Shown: positions 18,198-27,042 of the stretch, one piece after another
Position numbering within the stretch: position 1 is the first letter of the stretch
Layout: every line of letters begins with the position of its first letter
Assembly: GCA_029938555.1 (NCBI GenBank)
Contig: JAOZUR010000003.1
Span: forward strand, 42,476 to 88,606
Direction of reading: 5' to 3'
From: Candidatus Sabulitectum sp.
GTDB lineage: Bacteria; Fermentibacterota; Fermentibacteria; Fermentibacterales; JCC-6
DNA: 46,131 bases
The notes under the pieces: generated by a model
The model's database searches: none
What the model was told of the DNA's origin: nothing
The model's input: the letters and a program-made list of their open reading frames with translations, nothing else
Made by a program: the position numbers and the translations under genes

Positions 18198-19190
18198 CTA
18201 TAGAGTAATAGCAATTATGCCCTGTGGCCCCTCTCCACCTGAGGAGATAGAATCCATGATAACGAATGACTGGGAATCAAGCATAAATACCTTGTTTGAG
18301 CTGAAAGAAGTAGCGTAAATAGTGTTTTCATGCAAGGTCAATTCCGTAGGAGAAAAAGGTAAATCGAGCCGGGTGAACTGCCCAGTTTCACTGTATTTAA
18401 TAAGCCCTCCTGCCCCCCAACCATCAGGACTGACATACTCATTTCCAACAAGTATTGCCTGCCCAGGGGCTCCATCACACTCTATCACAGCTTCAATGTT
18501 AAGCGATACAGGATTGACTATGGTTATTCTTCCATTCATATCTGGGTAAGTTGTTGAGTAACAATGAAGCAATCCAGAAGGTTGTAATTTCAGCCAATGG
18601 GTATTCAAGCCAGTATCAATCCATTTCAATAACTCACCTGTTGATGTTTCAAAAACAGAAACACCACCTGTAGATTCAGGCTCAGGCCAGCTGCCGTAAC
18701 CTACAAAAACCATATTATTGAAATACTCAATACCAGTTGGATTAATGTCGGTGGTTATACTGCCGGTGATTTGTAATGTGGCCAGATCAAAAACACTAAC
18801 ACTATTCTTTGTTGGAAGAGTGGCATAACCGATTTCTTCATGAACCACAAAACTCCATGGATTACTGCCTTCAGGGAAAACAATTGTACCTATTGTTTCA
18901 CCGGTATTCTCACCTGAAAACAAACGAAGGTCTGCTGAAAGAGATGCAAGAACAGCAAACTGATTTGCACCGGTCTGTAAAATATGGTTTGACGCCTGCC
19001 CTGTGGTCCAAGCATTTGTTATAAGTGAATCGGCTTCTATGAAATAAACATCAGCATAACCCGAAAGACCATTAAACCAAACCACGTAAGAACCTTCCGG
19101 GGAATTACCTTCAACCGGACCTATAACATCTCTGCAGGATAAAAAAACAAATACAAAAATAATCGCTGCTACTATTTTTAGTTTACTCAT
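18198..19190 (-). CDS. beta-propeller (YncE-like) lipoprotein adjacent to BtuB-like receptor; candidate BtuG-like cobalamin-binding protein
   Basis: Start MSKLK at 19190 with SD AGGAG just after the receptor stop; lipobox-like FVFVFLSC; repeated blade-like segments (SVFDLATLQITGSITTDINPTGIEYFNNMVFVGYGS...). Confidence 0.6.
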   Translation of the reverse strand: MSKLKIVAAIIFVFVFLSCRDVIGPVEGNSPEGSYVVWFNGLSGYADVYFIEADSLITNAWTTGQASNHILQTGANQFAVLASLSADLRLFSGENTGETIGTIVFPEGSNPWSFVVHEEIGYATLPTKNSVSVFDLATLQITGSITTDINPTGIEYFNNMVFVGYGSWPEPESTGGVSVFETSTGELLKWIDTGLNTHWLKLQPSGLLHCYSTTYPDMNGRITIVNPVSLNIEAVIECDGAPGQAILVGNEYVSPDGWGAGGLIKYSETGQFTRLDLPFSPTELTLHENTIYATSFSSNKVFMLDSQSFVIMDSISSGGEGPQGIIAITL

Positions 19191-19191
19191 A

Positions 19192-21084
19192 CTATTCTCC
19201 TGTGTATTCAAATGTCAGTTGAAGAGAGCGAGAACTACCAGAATATCCATTTGTCTCTTCATAAAATGTATCCATAATGTTATCTAATCCAAAATTCAAA
19301 TTGATTCCATGGAAAAAATGTCTGATTACTGAAACATCCATCAGCCAGTATTCTTCAAGATTTTCACTTTGAGTTCTATTTGTAAATCGTTTTCCCATAC
19401 CATTTAAAGCAACGGTAATAGAAAGGTTTGAAAGCACCAAAATATCTGTACTAAAACCCCATGTATATTCAGGTCGATATGGCAGAAGCAAACCCTCTCG
19501 TGGGGTATTTGCAGTTTCATCTGTAGCAATATTCCAGGTGAAAGTACCGGAGCTTTGTGTAATATCTGTGGTAAAACCTGCTGCTACTTCAAGACCTTTT
19601 GATACTGAAGATGATACATTGGAAGGAGTCCACACTCCTGAATTATCAGGAAGCCAGAAAATCAAATCATCTGATATTGTATAAAAACCACATAAACTAC
19701 CATGGAACAGGTAATCTGCCCATTCTAAACCAATCTCCATACCAGTGGACCGTTCATTCTGTAAATCAGGATTTCCCATGGCATAACCATCACTTGGCCA
19801 ATAAAGGTCATTTATGGTGGGAACCCGATGGTCTGTAAAAATCGATGAAAACATATACAAACTTTTCAACTGATATTCAGCTGTGAATCTGCCTGAAAAA
19901 TTCGAATTACTATTTGAGTCAAATCTGTAACCAATACTTGAATCGAAAGAACCTGTGTTTTTATTTATATGTACCGTTCCAACTTGTAAATTATGATCAT
20001 CTGTGGCGGTGCTTTGTAACCAAAAACTGTTTAAACCACTTTGAACTGTAACAAAACCATTCCACAACAAAGAGATACCAGTTGAAAAATCGCTGTGATT
20101 ATCATCAATTACAGTTGGTGTTTTCTGAAGGTAATCCATAAAACCCGCTCCTGCATTAAAATCTATCTCGAAATCATTACTAACTACATTGATCCAACCC
20201 TTGAATTGCCCCTGCTTTCTGTTTCCATCAATTGGCAATGTCCATGATGGGGCTTCAACACCTCCCGTGGCCCAAGAGCCAATGCCACCAAATTTCATAC
20301 TGTTCAATCTGCCTGTGGCAAGAACAGTTGTACTGTACCCCTCTGTTCCTTGATTGCCCATATTTCGCCTTAGCGAAAACGCAGACCCTTTATACTTTGA
20401 AGTAAAATAAACAGCCCCGCTGGAAAGAGCTGATACTGAAAACGAAAAAGGTTGTGAAAAAAGAGGTGGCAGATAATTTATGGCTCCTGCACTTCCGGAG
20501 CCACTTCCCCCGGGAGCAGCCCCTCCCCTGGCAATTTCCACAGAAGTAAATACTGCTGGATCAAAAATACCTGTAGGCTGCCCATCCCGTGCAGAAACAA
20601 TCGAAACACCGTCAATCATCTGATCCACCTGAGAAGGATCACCGCCACGGATTGAAATGGAAGTCACTGGCATTGAACCGCCATACTCTCGAACCGAAAC
20701 CCCTGGAATTTTTCCATTAAGGTATTTAAAACCATTCACAGATAATTCTCTGATCTCTTCGTCATTTAGAAGTGAAGTTGAAGGTATTGAATTTACTAAA
20801 AACCTTCTGGAGGTGGTGACTAAAATTGAATTCCCTGAATCATAAACCGATTCCTGAAGTCTTACAATTTCGCCATCTTCAGGTTTTAATCCGGTCCAGT
20901 CTGCAAATCCTGTGGAATGAACAGTTAAAGAATCTGGTTCATTTTGATAAAAACTGTAATAACCCTGATTATCAGTGAAACCAAACCATTCACCATGAAA
21001 ACCTACCCAAGCACCTGGAATAGGAATACCACCTGTATTGTGAACAAAAAAACCTGCTGAAATAAGGATTAGATAAAGAATAAT
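19192..21084 (-). CDS. btuB: TonB-dependent outer-membrane receptor, probable cobalamin receptor (BtuB-like); N-terminus extended beyond the ORF-track call to an apparent ATT start
   Basis: Plug LNDEEIRELSVNGFKYLNGKIPGVSVREYGGSMPVTSISIRGGDPSQVDQMIDGV; C-term barrel ending SSRSLQLTFEYTGE. In-frame upstream sequence encodes SAGFFVHNTGGIPIPGAWVGFHGEWFGFTDNQGYYSFYQNEPDSLTVHSTGFADW... (CarboxypepD_reg-like). Cobalamin riboswitch directly upstream. Confidence 0.8.
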   Translation of the reverse strand: MILYLILISAGFFVHNTGGIPIPGAWVGFHGEWFGFTDNQGYYSFYQNEPDSLTVHSTGFADWTGLKPEDGEIVRLQESVYDSGNSILVTTSRRFLVNSIPSTSLLNDEEIRELSVNGFKYLNGKIPGVSVREYGGSMPVTSISIRGGDPSQVDQMIDGVSIVSARDGQPTGIFDPAVFTSVEIARGGAAPGGSGSGSAGAINYLPPLFSQPFSFSVSALSSGAVYFTSKYKGSAFSLRRNMGNQGTEGYSTTVLATGRLNSMKFGGIGSWATGGVEAPSWTLPIDGNRKQGQFKGWINVVSNDFEIDFNAGAGFMDYLQKTPTVIDDNHSDFSTGISLLWNGFVTVQSGLNSFWLQSTATDDHNLQVGTVHINKNTGSFDSSIGYRFDSNSNSNFSGRFTAEYQLKSLYMFSSIFTDHRVPTINDLYWPSDGYAMGNPDLQNERSTGMEIGLEWADYLFHGSLCGFYTISDDLIFWLPDNSGVWTPSNVSSSVSKGLEVAAGFTTDITQSSGTFTWNIATDETANTPREGLLLPYRPEYTWGFSTDILVLSNLSITVALNGMGKRFTNRTQSENLEEYWLMDVSVIRHFFHGINLNFGLDNIMDTFYEETNGYSGSSRSLQLTFEYTGE

Positions 21085-21090
21085 ATCCGC

Positions 21091-21260
21091 CTTTCACGAA
21101 AACAGTGAAAGCTGCGGGGCATCAGTTTGTCAAACAGTATTCATGCGATACCATATAACCTGATGGCGGTACAGTGTCTGACTTCTGGAAGTATTCCAGT
21201 TACAGTGGCGCTACCGTGAGGGTTTTTCACCACTCTTACTGTTGCCGCAGCAGGGCTAAT
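21091..21260 (-). promoter_or_regulatory. cobalamin (B12) riboswitch
   Basis: Minus strand contains GTGGTGAAAAACCCTCACGGTAGCGCCACTGTAACTGGAATACTTCCAGAAGTCAGACACTGTACCGCC, matching the conserved B12-riboswitch core (GCCACTG...GAAGTCAGA). Ends in hairpin CTTTCAC-tgttttc-GTGAAAG. Confidence 0.93.
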
Positions 21261-21265
21261 ATATG

Positions 21266-21294
21266 AAAAAGGAGCCCCCAGTTGGAGACTCCTT
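21266..21294 (-). terminator. rho-independent-like terminator of the DUF302 gene
   Basis: Minus strand AAAGGAG-TCTCCAACTGGGGG-CTCCTTTTT, between the DUF302 stop and the riboswitch. Confidence 0.7.
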
Positions 21295-21310
21295 TAATAA
21301 GAAAAAATAG

Positions 21311-21790
21311 TTAGTTAATAACAGGACCTACAATAAGTTCTGTCTGATCAGTGGCCATGGCCATTACTTCCTGAACCTTGCCACCGAATACACTGCTCAT
21401 AAGGCCTGTGTTCATTCTGGAAACAATCACACGACCATCCGATGTTTCATATACTGCAACTCTGCATGGCATCATTGAAGAGACTATTCTGTTATCATCA
21501 CCTGTAAGGATATCACCGGCAAGATCAACATTACAAAGCTCAATAACAGTAACTTTTTCCACATCCCAGCCACCGTTGGCAACAGAATTATGAATTTCAT
21601 GTGTTGCTGGAACTTTCCAACCCATTTCCTCGGCATTTGCTATGATTTTTTCAACTGTTTCATCATGAGAAAAATTGCTGTCTGATTCGGTAATCATGGC
21701 ACTAGGTGCGCTCAAAAAGCCAAATACTCCCATAAGAACTGCTCCGAGAACCAAGCCACTAAGCCCTGTGATTATTGTTTTTTTATCCAT
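21311..21790 (-). CDS. membrane-anchored DUF302 protein
   Basis: N-terminal TM then SHDETVEKIIANAEEMGWKVPATHEIHNS...VIELCNVDLAGDILTGDDNRIVSSMMPCRVAVYETSDGRVIVSRMNTGLM. Confidence 0.8.
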   Translation of the reverse strand: MDKKTIITGLSGLVLGAVLMGVFGFLSAPSAMITESDSNFSHDETVEKIIANAEEMGWKVPATHEIHNSVANGGWDVEKVTVIELCNVDLAGDILTGDDNRIVSSMMPCRVAVYETSDGRVIVSRMNTGLMSSVFGGKVQEVMAMATDQTELIVGPVIN

Positions 21791-21792
21791 TA

Positions 21793-22428
21793 TTAGTTTT
21801 CCTTTCCAGTAACAAGAGGTTCTGCTGCGGCCACTCTGGCGGCAACACTATCTTCAATTCGCCAAGCACTATATCCATTTTTCTTTAAGATTTCTACAGC
21901 CTGATCTGCAAAATCACAGTATTCATCTCTGCAATAAGCAATTACAGGTGTTCCTTCTGGAATTATTTTCATATTTTCTTCGAAATTTATAAAAGGAATA
22001 CACACGGCTCCTGGCAAGTGTGCATGGGTATATTCCTCTAAAGGCCGAACATCAATAAGCATTGAATTAGGTGGAATAACATTTCCATCTGGAAGTCTAC
22101 GATTTTGTCTTAGTTCGTGTAACGATAGAGTAATTTCTGGGTAAATATTTGCTGAGAGCTCCTTCATGTGCTGAAGGAAAATGACTATATCATTTCCAGC
22201 AATTGTATAAATTACATATCTTCCGTTTTTACGCGATACTACAAAACCATCCCTCTTCAGTTTTTGCAAATGATGAGAAACAGTTCTAACAGGAAGAGAT
22301 GTTACTTCAGCAAGTGATTCCACAGATCTTTCAGCCTGGGAAAGAGCGTCAACTATACGAATCCTTTCTGGGGACTCAACAAGTTTTCCGATTCTTGCAA
22401 GACATTCATAAAGTCGATTTCGTTCCAT
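21793..22428 (-). CDS. ArsR-family HTH regulator fused to rhodanese domain (likely start MERNRLYE at 22428)
   Basis: wHTH SLPVRTVSHHLQKLKRDGFVVSRKNGRYVIYTI; rhodanese MLIDVRPLEEYTHAHLPGAVCIPF...VIAYCRDEYC. Confidence 0.88.
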   Translation of the reverse strand: MERNRLYECLARIGKLVESPERIRIVDALSQAERSVESLAEVTSLPVRTVSHHLQKLKRDGFVVSRKNGRYVIYTIAGNDIVIFLQHMKELSANIYPEITLSLHELRQNRRLPDGNVIPPNSMLIDVRPLEEYTHAHLPGAVCIPFINFEENMKIIPEGTPVIAYCRDEYCDFADQAVEILKKNGYSAWRIEDSVAARVAAAEPLVTGKEN

Positions 22429-22562
22429 AACAATTCCCCCCTCACCAAAAGAACAACACACCAACGACCGTTGGAATATAGGAGGATAGGATTGCTTGTC
22501 AATAGTCCTCTAAAAAATGATTAGAATTGCAGCAAAAATTGTACGCAGCGGTATTTAAGAAA

Positions 22563-23873
22563 TTATCTCTCGTTCCAGAAATCCTTCTTAAACTTTGATC
22601 CTTTTACTATTGATAATGCCTGGTCTATGGAATGATCCATATTATTATACCAGAATGAACCAGACCTTCCAGTAAGGGTTAGCCCTTCAGGCAATTTGAT
22701 AGATGCAAGTTGATCTTTGTAATTCAGCGTGTACACAGGATAGGTTTCCGGTATGCGCTGCCAATCTATGAAAAGAATGTCTTCTTCTTTTATTGCCCCA
22801 ACGCTTGTTAGGTCATGGATAAGTCGTTCTCTGATGATTTCCGGATCTTTCCAGAAATCTGTTTCTGAATTACAGGTGATCTCGGCTATTACACTGTCTC
22901 GACCTGATGGAACACAATCTGCTCTGAAATGCCTAGGAATTGTAAGTCTGCTGAAAATAAGATCACTATGCCCAAAATAACACCACTGGTAGTCATTTTG
23001 TGGAACTTCAGACTTAAGAGCCACATTTGCAATAAGAGTATTGATGAATTTCAGATCGCATTCTGGGTATAGAACAGTAATGGGCGCACTCCAGTATACT
23101 TTATCTGCCTTGATAATCTCTCCGTTTTCAAGAACTATTCCGTTTACAGTATTATTGACTACAGATAATTCTTTAACACTGGTATTGAGTAAAATTTTTC
23201 CACCAGCTGCCTGAATTCTTTCACACTGCTTATCACAAAATGTTTGAATACCCCCATGGGAAGGATAGTAGAATTTAGTTTCCACTGGCTTGGGCAGTAG
23301 AATTCCTTTAACAAGCGAGCCAAGAGAATCAGCTTTTACTCTTTTATCTATCACGGCTCGGTTTACGCCTGCCTGAGCCCAATCCACATGTAATTCTTCC
23401 GCACTGATACCTGTAAATTTTCTAGTGTATCCGGAAAAGAAAAAATCGTAAAGGTTGTTTCCATACCTTGATCTTATAAAATCAGAAAAACTTTTAATCT
23501 CTTTAATATCAGGTTTGTTGAAAAGATCTAGAAAACTCTTCCAGATAACAGGAAAAGGCAACCCCATAACAGAAGCCATAGTAAGAGGCCAACTTCTGTA
23601 CTTACCTGCCATATGAACACTGCTCTTGCGACTGATTTGTACAAAACAATCAGCTAAAATATTTTGAAGATAAGCGTCTACATCTTTATTAAAAGTATGA
23701 AATCTGTGAGGACCTATATCAAAATCAAATCCATCTTTGTGAAATGTTCTTGCTAACCCTCCAGGAGAATTTTCTCTTTCAATAACAACTATTTCCTGCT
23801 TGACATCGTTTGATAAAATACCCTCGGCAATAGTGAGCCCAGAAATACCTGCTCCTACTATGACAGTTTTCAA
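22563..23873 (-). CDS. FAD-dependent amine-oxidase/UDP-galactopyranose-mutase-like protein
   Basis: MKTVIVGAGISGLTIAEGIL...VIERENSPGGLARTFHKDGFDFDIGPHRFHTFNKDV. Confidence 0.82.
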   Translation of the reverse strand: MKTVIVGAGISGLTIAEGILSNDVKQEIVVIERENSPGGLARTFHKDGFDFDIGPHRFHTFNKDVDAYLQNILADCFVQISRKSSVHMAGKYRSWPLTMASVMGLPFPVIWKSFLDLFNKPDIKEIKSFSDFIRSRYGNNLYDFFFSGYTRKFTGISAEELHVDWAQAGVNRAVIDKRVKADSLGSLVKGILLPKPVETKFYYPSHGGIQTFCDKQCERIQAAGGKILLNTSVKELSVVNNTVNGIVLENGEIIKADKVYWSAPITVLYPECDLKFINTLIANVALKSEVPQNDYQWCYFGHSDLIFSRLTIPRHFRADCVPSGRDSVIAEITCNSETDFWKDPEIIRERLIHDLTSVGAIKEEDILFIDWQRIPETYPVYTLNYKDQLASIKLPEGLTLTGRSGSFWYNNMDHSIDQALSIVKGSKFKKDFWNER

Positions 23874-24853
23874 ATCTTTCCCCTTTTTCCCTTAATCAAT
23901 AAAGATGCAATTCCGCCTAACATTAGCAAAACTGCCATGAAAAGCCATAGGAAGTGAACACTGAAACCAGCTTCAATAACAGTTAGCCCACCTGGAAGCT
24001 GTTCTGTAACTCCTGTTAGCTTGAAACCGGCAACCCAACCAGCTTCCACTGTTCCTAAACTCAATAAACCATGAACAGGCAACGCCATAATCAAATCTGT
24101 AATAGCACTTGCTGTGAATATTTGCCAAATTGGCAGCCCTCGAACGCCTACAGAATGTAAAAGCGAATAGAACATAAAAAGTTTGATCGTCCAACCAGTT
24201 ATGCTTAAGGCCATTGCCACAATTACAGGTTGTTTCCGTTCAGCTGTTATTTCCGTTGCCGTAGAAAGTTCTTCTAAAATTGTAACTACTTTGCATGGGC
24301 CAGCAGTAGCGTTCACCATTTTTTTTATAAAAGAAAAAACAAGGGGAAGAAAAAAAAGAGAAACTACCCCCAATACAGAAATGGAAGCTGCAACATATAC
24401 GATAGCTCCTGAAAAGCCGGCGACAAAACTACAGGCTAGAACAAAACCCATTGCAATTACATCCATAATTTTAGCAAGAATGACTGTTGCTGCACCATTA
24501 CCAAGAGGAAGAGAAGCGTACTTTTTAAACAAACCCACAAGAGCAACATCAGACAATCGCACAGGAAGAAGATGAGCAAGCCCAACATGAATAGCGGTAA
24601 GGGGAAGTGATTGATTTAGCTTTATGGGATACTCCCAAGAAAGAACCTGCCACCTCCACGCTCTTATAAACTGTGTCAGAGCAAACAAAACAAAAGCAAT
24701 TACTAACCACAAAACATTTGCCTGGCCTAGAGCATTAAAAATGTTCACCATAGTAGATTCCATTGATCCAGACTCGGATAACAAAAAATATGTAATCAAC
24801 GCTCCAGCAACAAGAAAGATGATTGTCCTTGCATTAAGCAACCGTTTTTTCAA
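23870..24853 (-). CDS. lysylphosphatidylglycerol synthase TM-region/YbhN-like membrane protein
   Basis: Multi-TM; FIRAWRWQVLSW, HLLPVRLSDVALVGLFKKYASLPLGNGAATVILAKIMDVIA. Confidence 0.78.
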   Translation of the reverse strand: MKKRLLNARTIIFLVAGALITYFLLSESGSMESTMVNIFNALGQANVLWLVIAFVLFALTQFIRAWRWQVLSWEYPIKLNQSLPLTAIHVGLAHLLPVRLSDVALVGLFKKYASLPLGNGAATVILAKIMDVIAMGFVLACSFVAGFSGAIVYVAASISVLGVVSLFFLPLVFSFIKKMVNATAGPCKVVTILEELSTATEITAERKQPVIVAMALSITGWTIKLFMFYSLLHSVGVRGLPIWQIFTASAITDLIMALPVHGLLSLGTVEAGWVAGFKLTGVTEQLPGGLTVIEAGFSVHFLWLFMAVLLMLGGIASLLIKGKRGKI

Positions 24854-24891
24854 ATATTCCTCCTAAATGAATACAGGAGGTAATATAGGAT

Positions 24892-25794
24892 ATGAGCAAC
24901 ACAGCGATAACCGTAGAAGATATTTCCAAACGATTTGGCAAGACTCAAGCTCTTAAAACGAATTTCAGCATCAAAGTTTCAACCGGTGATTCACTGGCGA
25001 TTCTAGGTGCGAATGGTGCAGGCAAAACAACCCTGATGCGTATAATTCTTGGCCTTTCGATTCCTGATGAAGGTACTATTTCCCTGAATGGTCTTCATCC
25101 ATCCAATCCCGCTTCTAGAATAGGTATAAGATATCTACCTGAACGAATTTCATTTCCCAAGTGGGCCACTCCACTTGAAATGTATCGACAATTTGAAAGA
25201 GTACGCCATGAAGGACGAGAGATGGATTTTCTACACAGAGCAAAAAATCTTGGTTGCGAAGATCTGTTAGATCGTAAACTTGGTAAAATGTCAAAAGGTC
25301 AGAGGCAAAGAATAGCCGTTGCCCTTATGACCTGCGGTACTCCTAAAACCGTATTTCTTGATGAACCATCATCCGGTCTTGACCCGGCTGGAAGAATGCT
25401 TGTAAGAAGCACTGTCGCAGAACTTGTGGACTCTGGGGTAACAGTAATTCTTAACAGCCACCTGCTTGGTGAAGTGGAAAAGGTATGTAACAGAGCAGCA
25501 TTTATACACAATGGAGCCTTGGTAGCCCATGACCGTCTAGAGGATCTTTCAAGATTTAAAGGAAATGTTGTTATTGATTCTGCAGATCCAGTATCAATGA
25601 AAAAAGCATTAAACAACTTAGGAATAGTGAAAGAAAAAACTCTTGTCTACCCCCTGGCTTCACAGGATGGTTTTGCTCATTTTACTGAACTTGTAGCTCA
25701 AAGTGGTGTTGAATTTACAGGAATAAAACTTCATAAAGAATCACTTGAAGATATTTTTATGCGTATAATGGAAGGAGAAACAGATGTTTCTTAA
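24892..25794 (+). CDS. ABC transporter ATP-binding protein
   Basis: LGANGAGKTTLMRIILGL, KMSKGQRQRIAVALMTCGTPKTVFLDEPSSGLDP. Confidence 0.95.
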   Translation: MSNTAITVEDISKRFGKTQALKTNFSIKVSTGDSLAILGANGAGKTTLMRIILGLSIPDEGTISLNGLHPSNPASRIGIRYLPERISFPKWATPLEMYRQFERVRHEGREMDFLHRAKNLGCEDLLDRKLGKMSKGQRQRIAVALMTCGTPKTVFLDEPSSGLDPAGRMLVRSTVAELVDSGVTVILNSHLLGEVEKVCNRAAFIHNGALVAHDRLEDLSRFKGNVVIDSADPVSMKKALNNLGIVKEKTLVYPLASQDGFAHFTELVAQSGVEFTGIKLHKESLEDIFMRIMEGETDVS

Positions 25795-26614
25795 TGCACT
25801 AGAGCACATGACACGCAGAAAACTACTGCTGATTGTTGGAATTCTCTCATTGTTTTACCTGTTGCTGTTCTGGCGTGGAATAGCCTCTGCCACACCGGAT
25901 TCAATGGAAATCGAAGGGGGCTTACCTGCTTCTAATGCTGATATTGCGTATGCTGCTTTGTCAATTGCCGGCTCCATGCTTTCAGTGATGGTATGGGGGC
26001 TTACAATTATTCTTGGGGCAAGCGTTCTTCCTGATGAAATGGAAGCTGGAAGAATGTCTATATGGGCCGCTCTTCCCCATTCCAGATTTAAATTATATGT
26101 GGCTACAACTCTTGCTCCTTTGCTTGTTTCTGTGGTAACGGGTTACATTCTATTTGGTTTAACTGCTTTAATAACTTCATTTTACGCTCCATTTACCCCA
26201 ACAAACATACCTCTTGCACTAATCAGTATGCCAATATGGCTGTCAGCAACCTGGGCATTTGTAGTACTATTTTCAATGATTGCCGGTAAAATTCCAGCTA
26301 TGTTGATCACATTCATTTTAGAAGGATTTGCTGTTGGAATGGGTAACATGGTAGAACTTGCAAAAGCTGTTCCAGACTTACATGAATCAACTTTTTACAC
26401 AGTTGCAAGAATAGTTACTTTTATTCTACCTTTTGAACGGGGATACCGATCTGTGCAGATGGGGCTTCTTCCGAAAGCAAGTATGCTTGAAGAGGCTCTG
26501 GCTTTCATGGGTTTTGGTGGTGAATTACCAATGTGGGAGATCATCTATCCAGCAGTATGGGCAACTGCACTGTTCTTTGTTGGATATAAGATTTTTCAGA
26601 AAAAGGATTTGTAG
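25784..26614 (+). CDS. ABC transporter permease (ABC-2 type)
   Basis: Six-TM profile; overlaps ATPase gene; VLPDEMEAGRMSIWAALPHSRFKLYVATTLAPLL. Confidence 0.8.
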   Translation: MFLNALEHMTRRKLLLIVGILSLFYLLLFWRGIASATPDSMEIEGGLPASNADIAYAALSIAGSMLSVMVWGLTIILGASVLPDEMEAGRMSIWAALPHSRFKLYVATTLAPLLVSVVTGYILFGLTALITSFYAPFTPTNIPLALISMPIWLSATWAFVVLFSMIAGKIPAMLITFILEGFAVGMGNMVELAKAVPDLHESTFYTVARIVTFILPFERGYRSVQMGLLPKASMLEEALAFMGFGGELPMWEIIYPAVWATALFFVGYKIFQKKDL

Positions 26615-26621
26615 GTAAATT

Positions 26622-27038
26622 ATGGAAATTCTTTACAACTCAATTGGAGTAATACATACTCCTTATACAGATATGGCTCCGTTCCAAGCAGTAGAAGATG
26701 ATACAAACGGACCATTCATTCTTGAGGTTGACGAAAAATATGCCGCTGGTCTTAAGGATCTGAAAAAAAGAAAATACATTATTGTTTTTTTTCATATCCA
26801 CCGTGCAAAAGGTTACAACGGATCAAATTTAGCCCACCCGCCAAGTTTGAATGGCGGGTCAATTGGGCTTTTTGCTTCAAGATCCCCAAACAGACCAAAT
26901 ACTATTGGAATTGATGTGGCCAGATTGCTGAAAATTGAAGGAAACAAAGTTTACACATCTGGTCTAAGTGCTCTGAATGGAACACCACTGCTGGACATAA
27001 AACCATATCTTGAAATTGACAGGAAAGAGTTAGACTGA
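26622..27038 (+). CDS. trmO: TrmO/TsaA-like tRNA methyltransferase
   Basis: NSIGVIHTPYTD...GSIGLFASRSPNRPNTIGIDVARLLKIEGNKVYTSGLSALNGTPLLDIKPYLE. Confidence 0.88.
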   Translation: MEILYNSIGVIHTPYTDMAPFQAVEDDTNGPFILEVDEKYAAGLKDLKKRKYIIVFFHIHRAKGYNGSNLAHPPSLNGGSIGLFASRSPNRPNTIGIDVARLLKIEGNKVYTSGLSALNGTPLLDIKPYLEIDRKELD

Positions 27039-27042
27039 GTTA

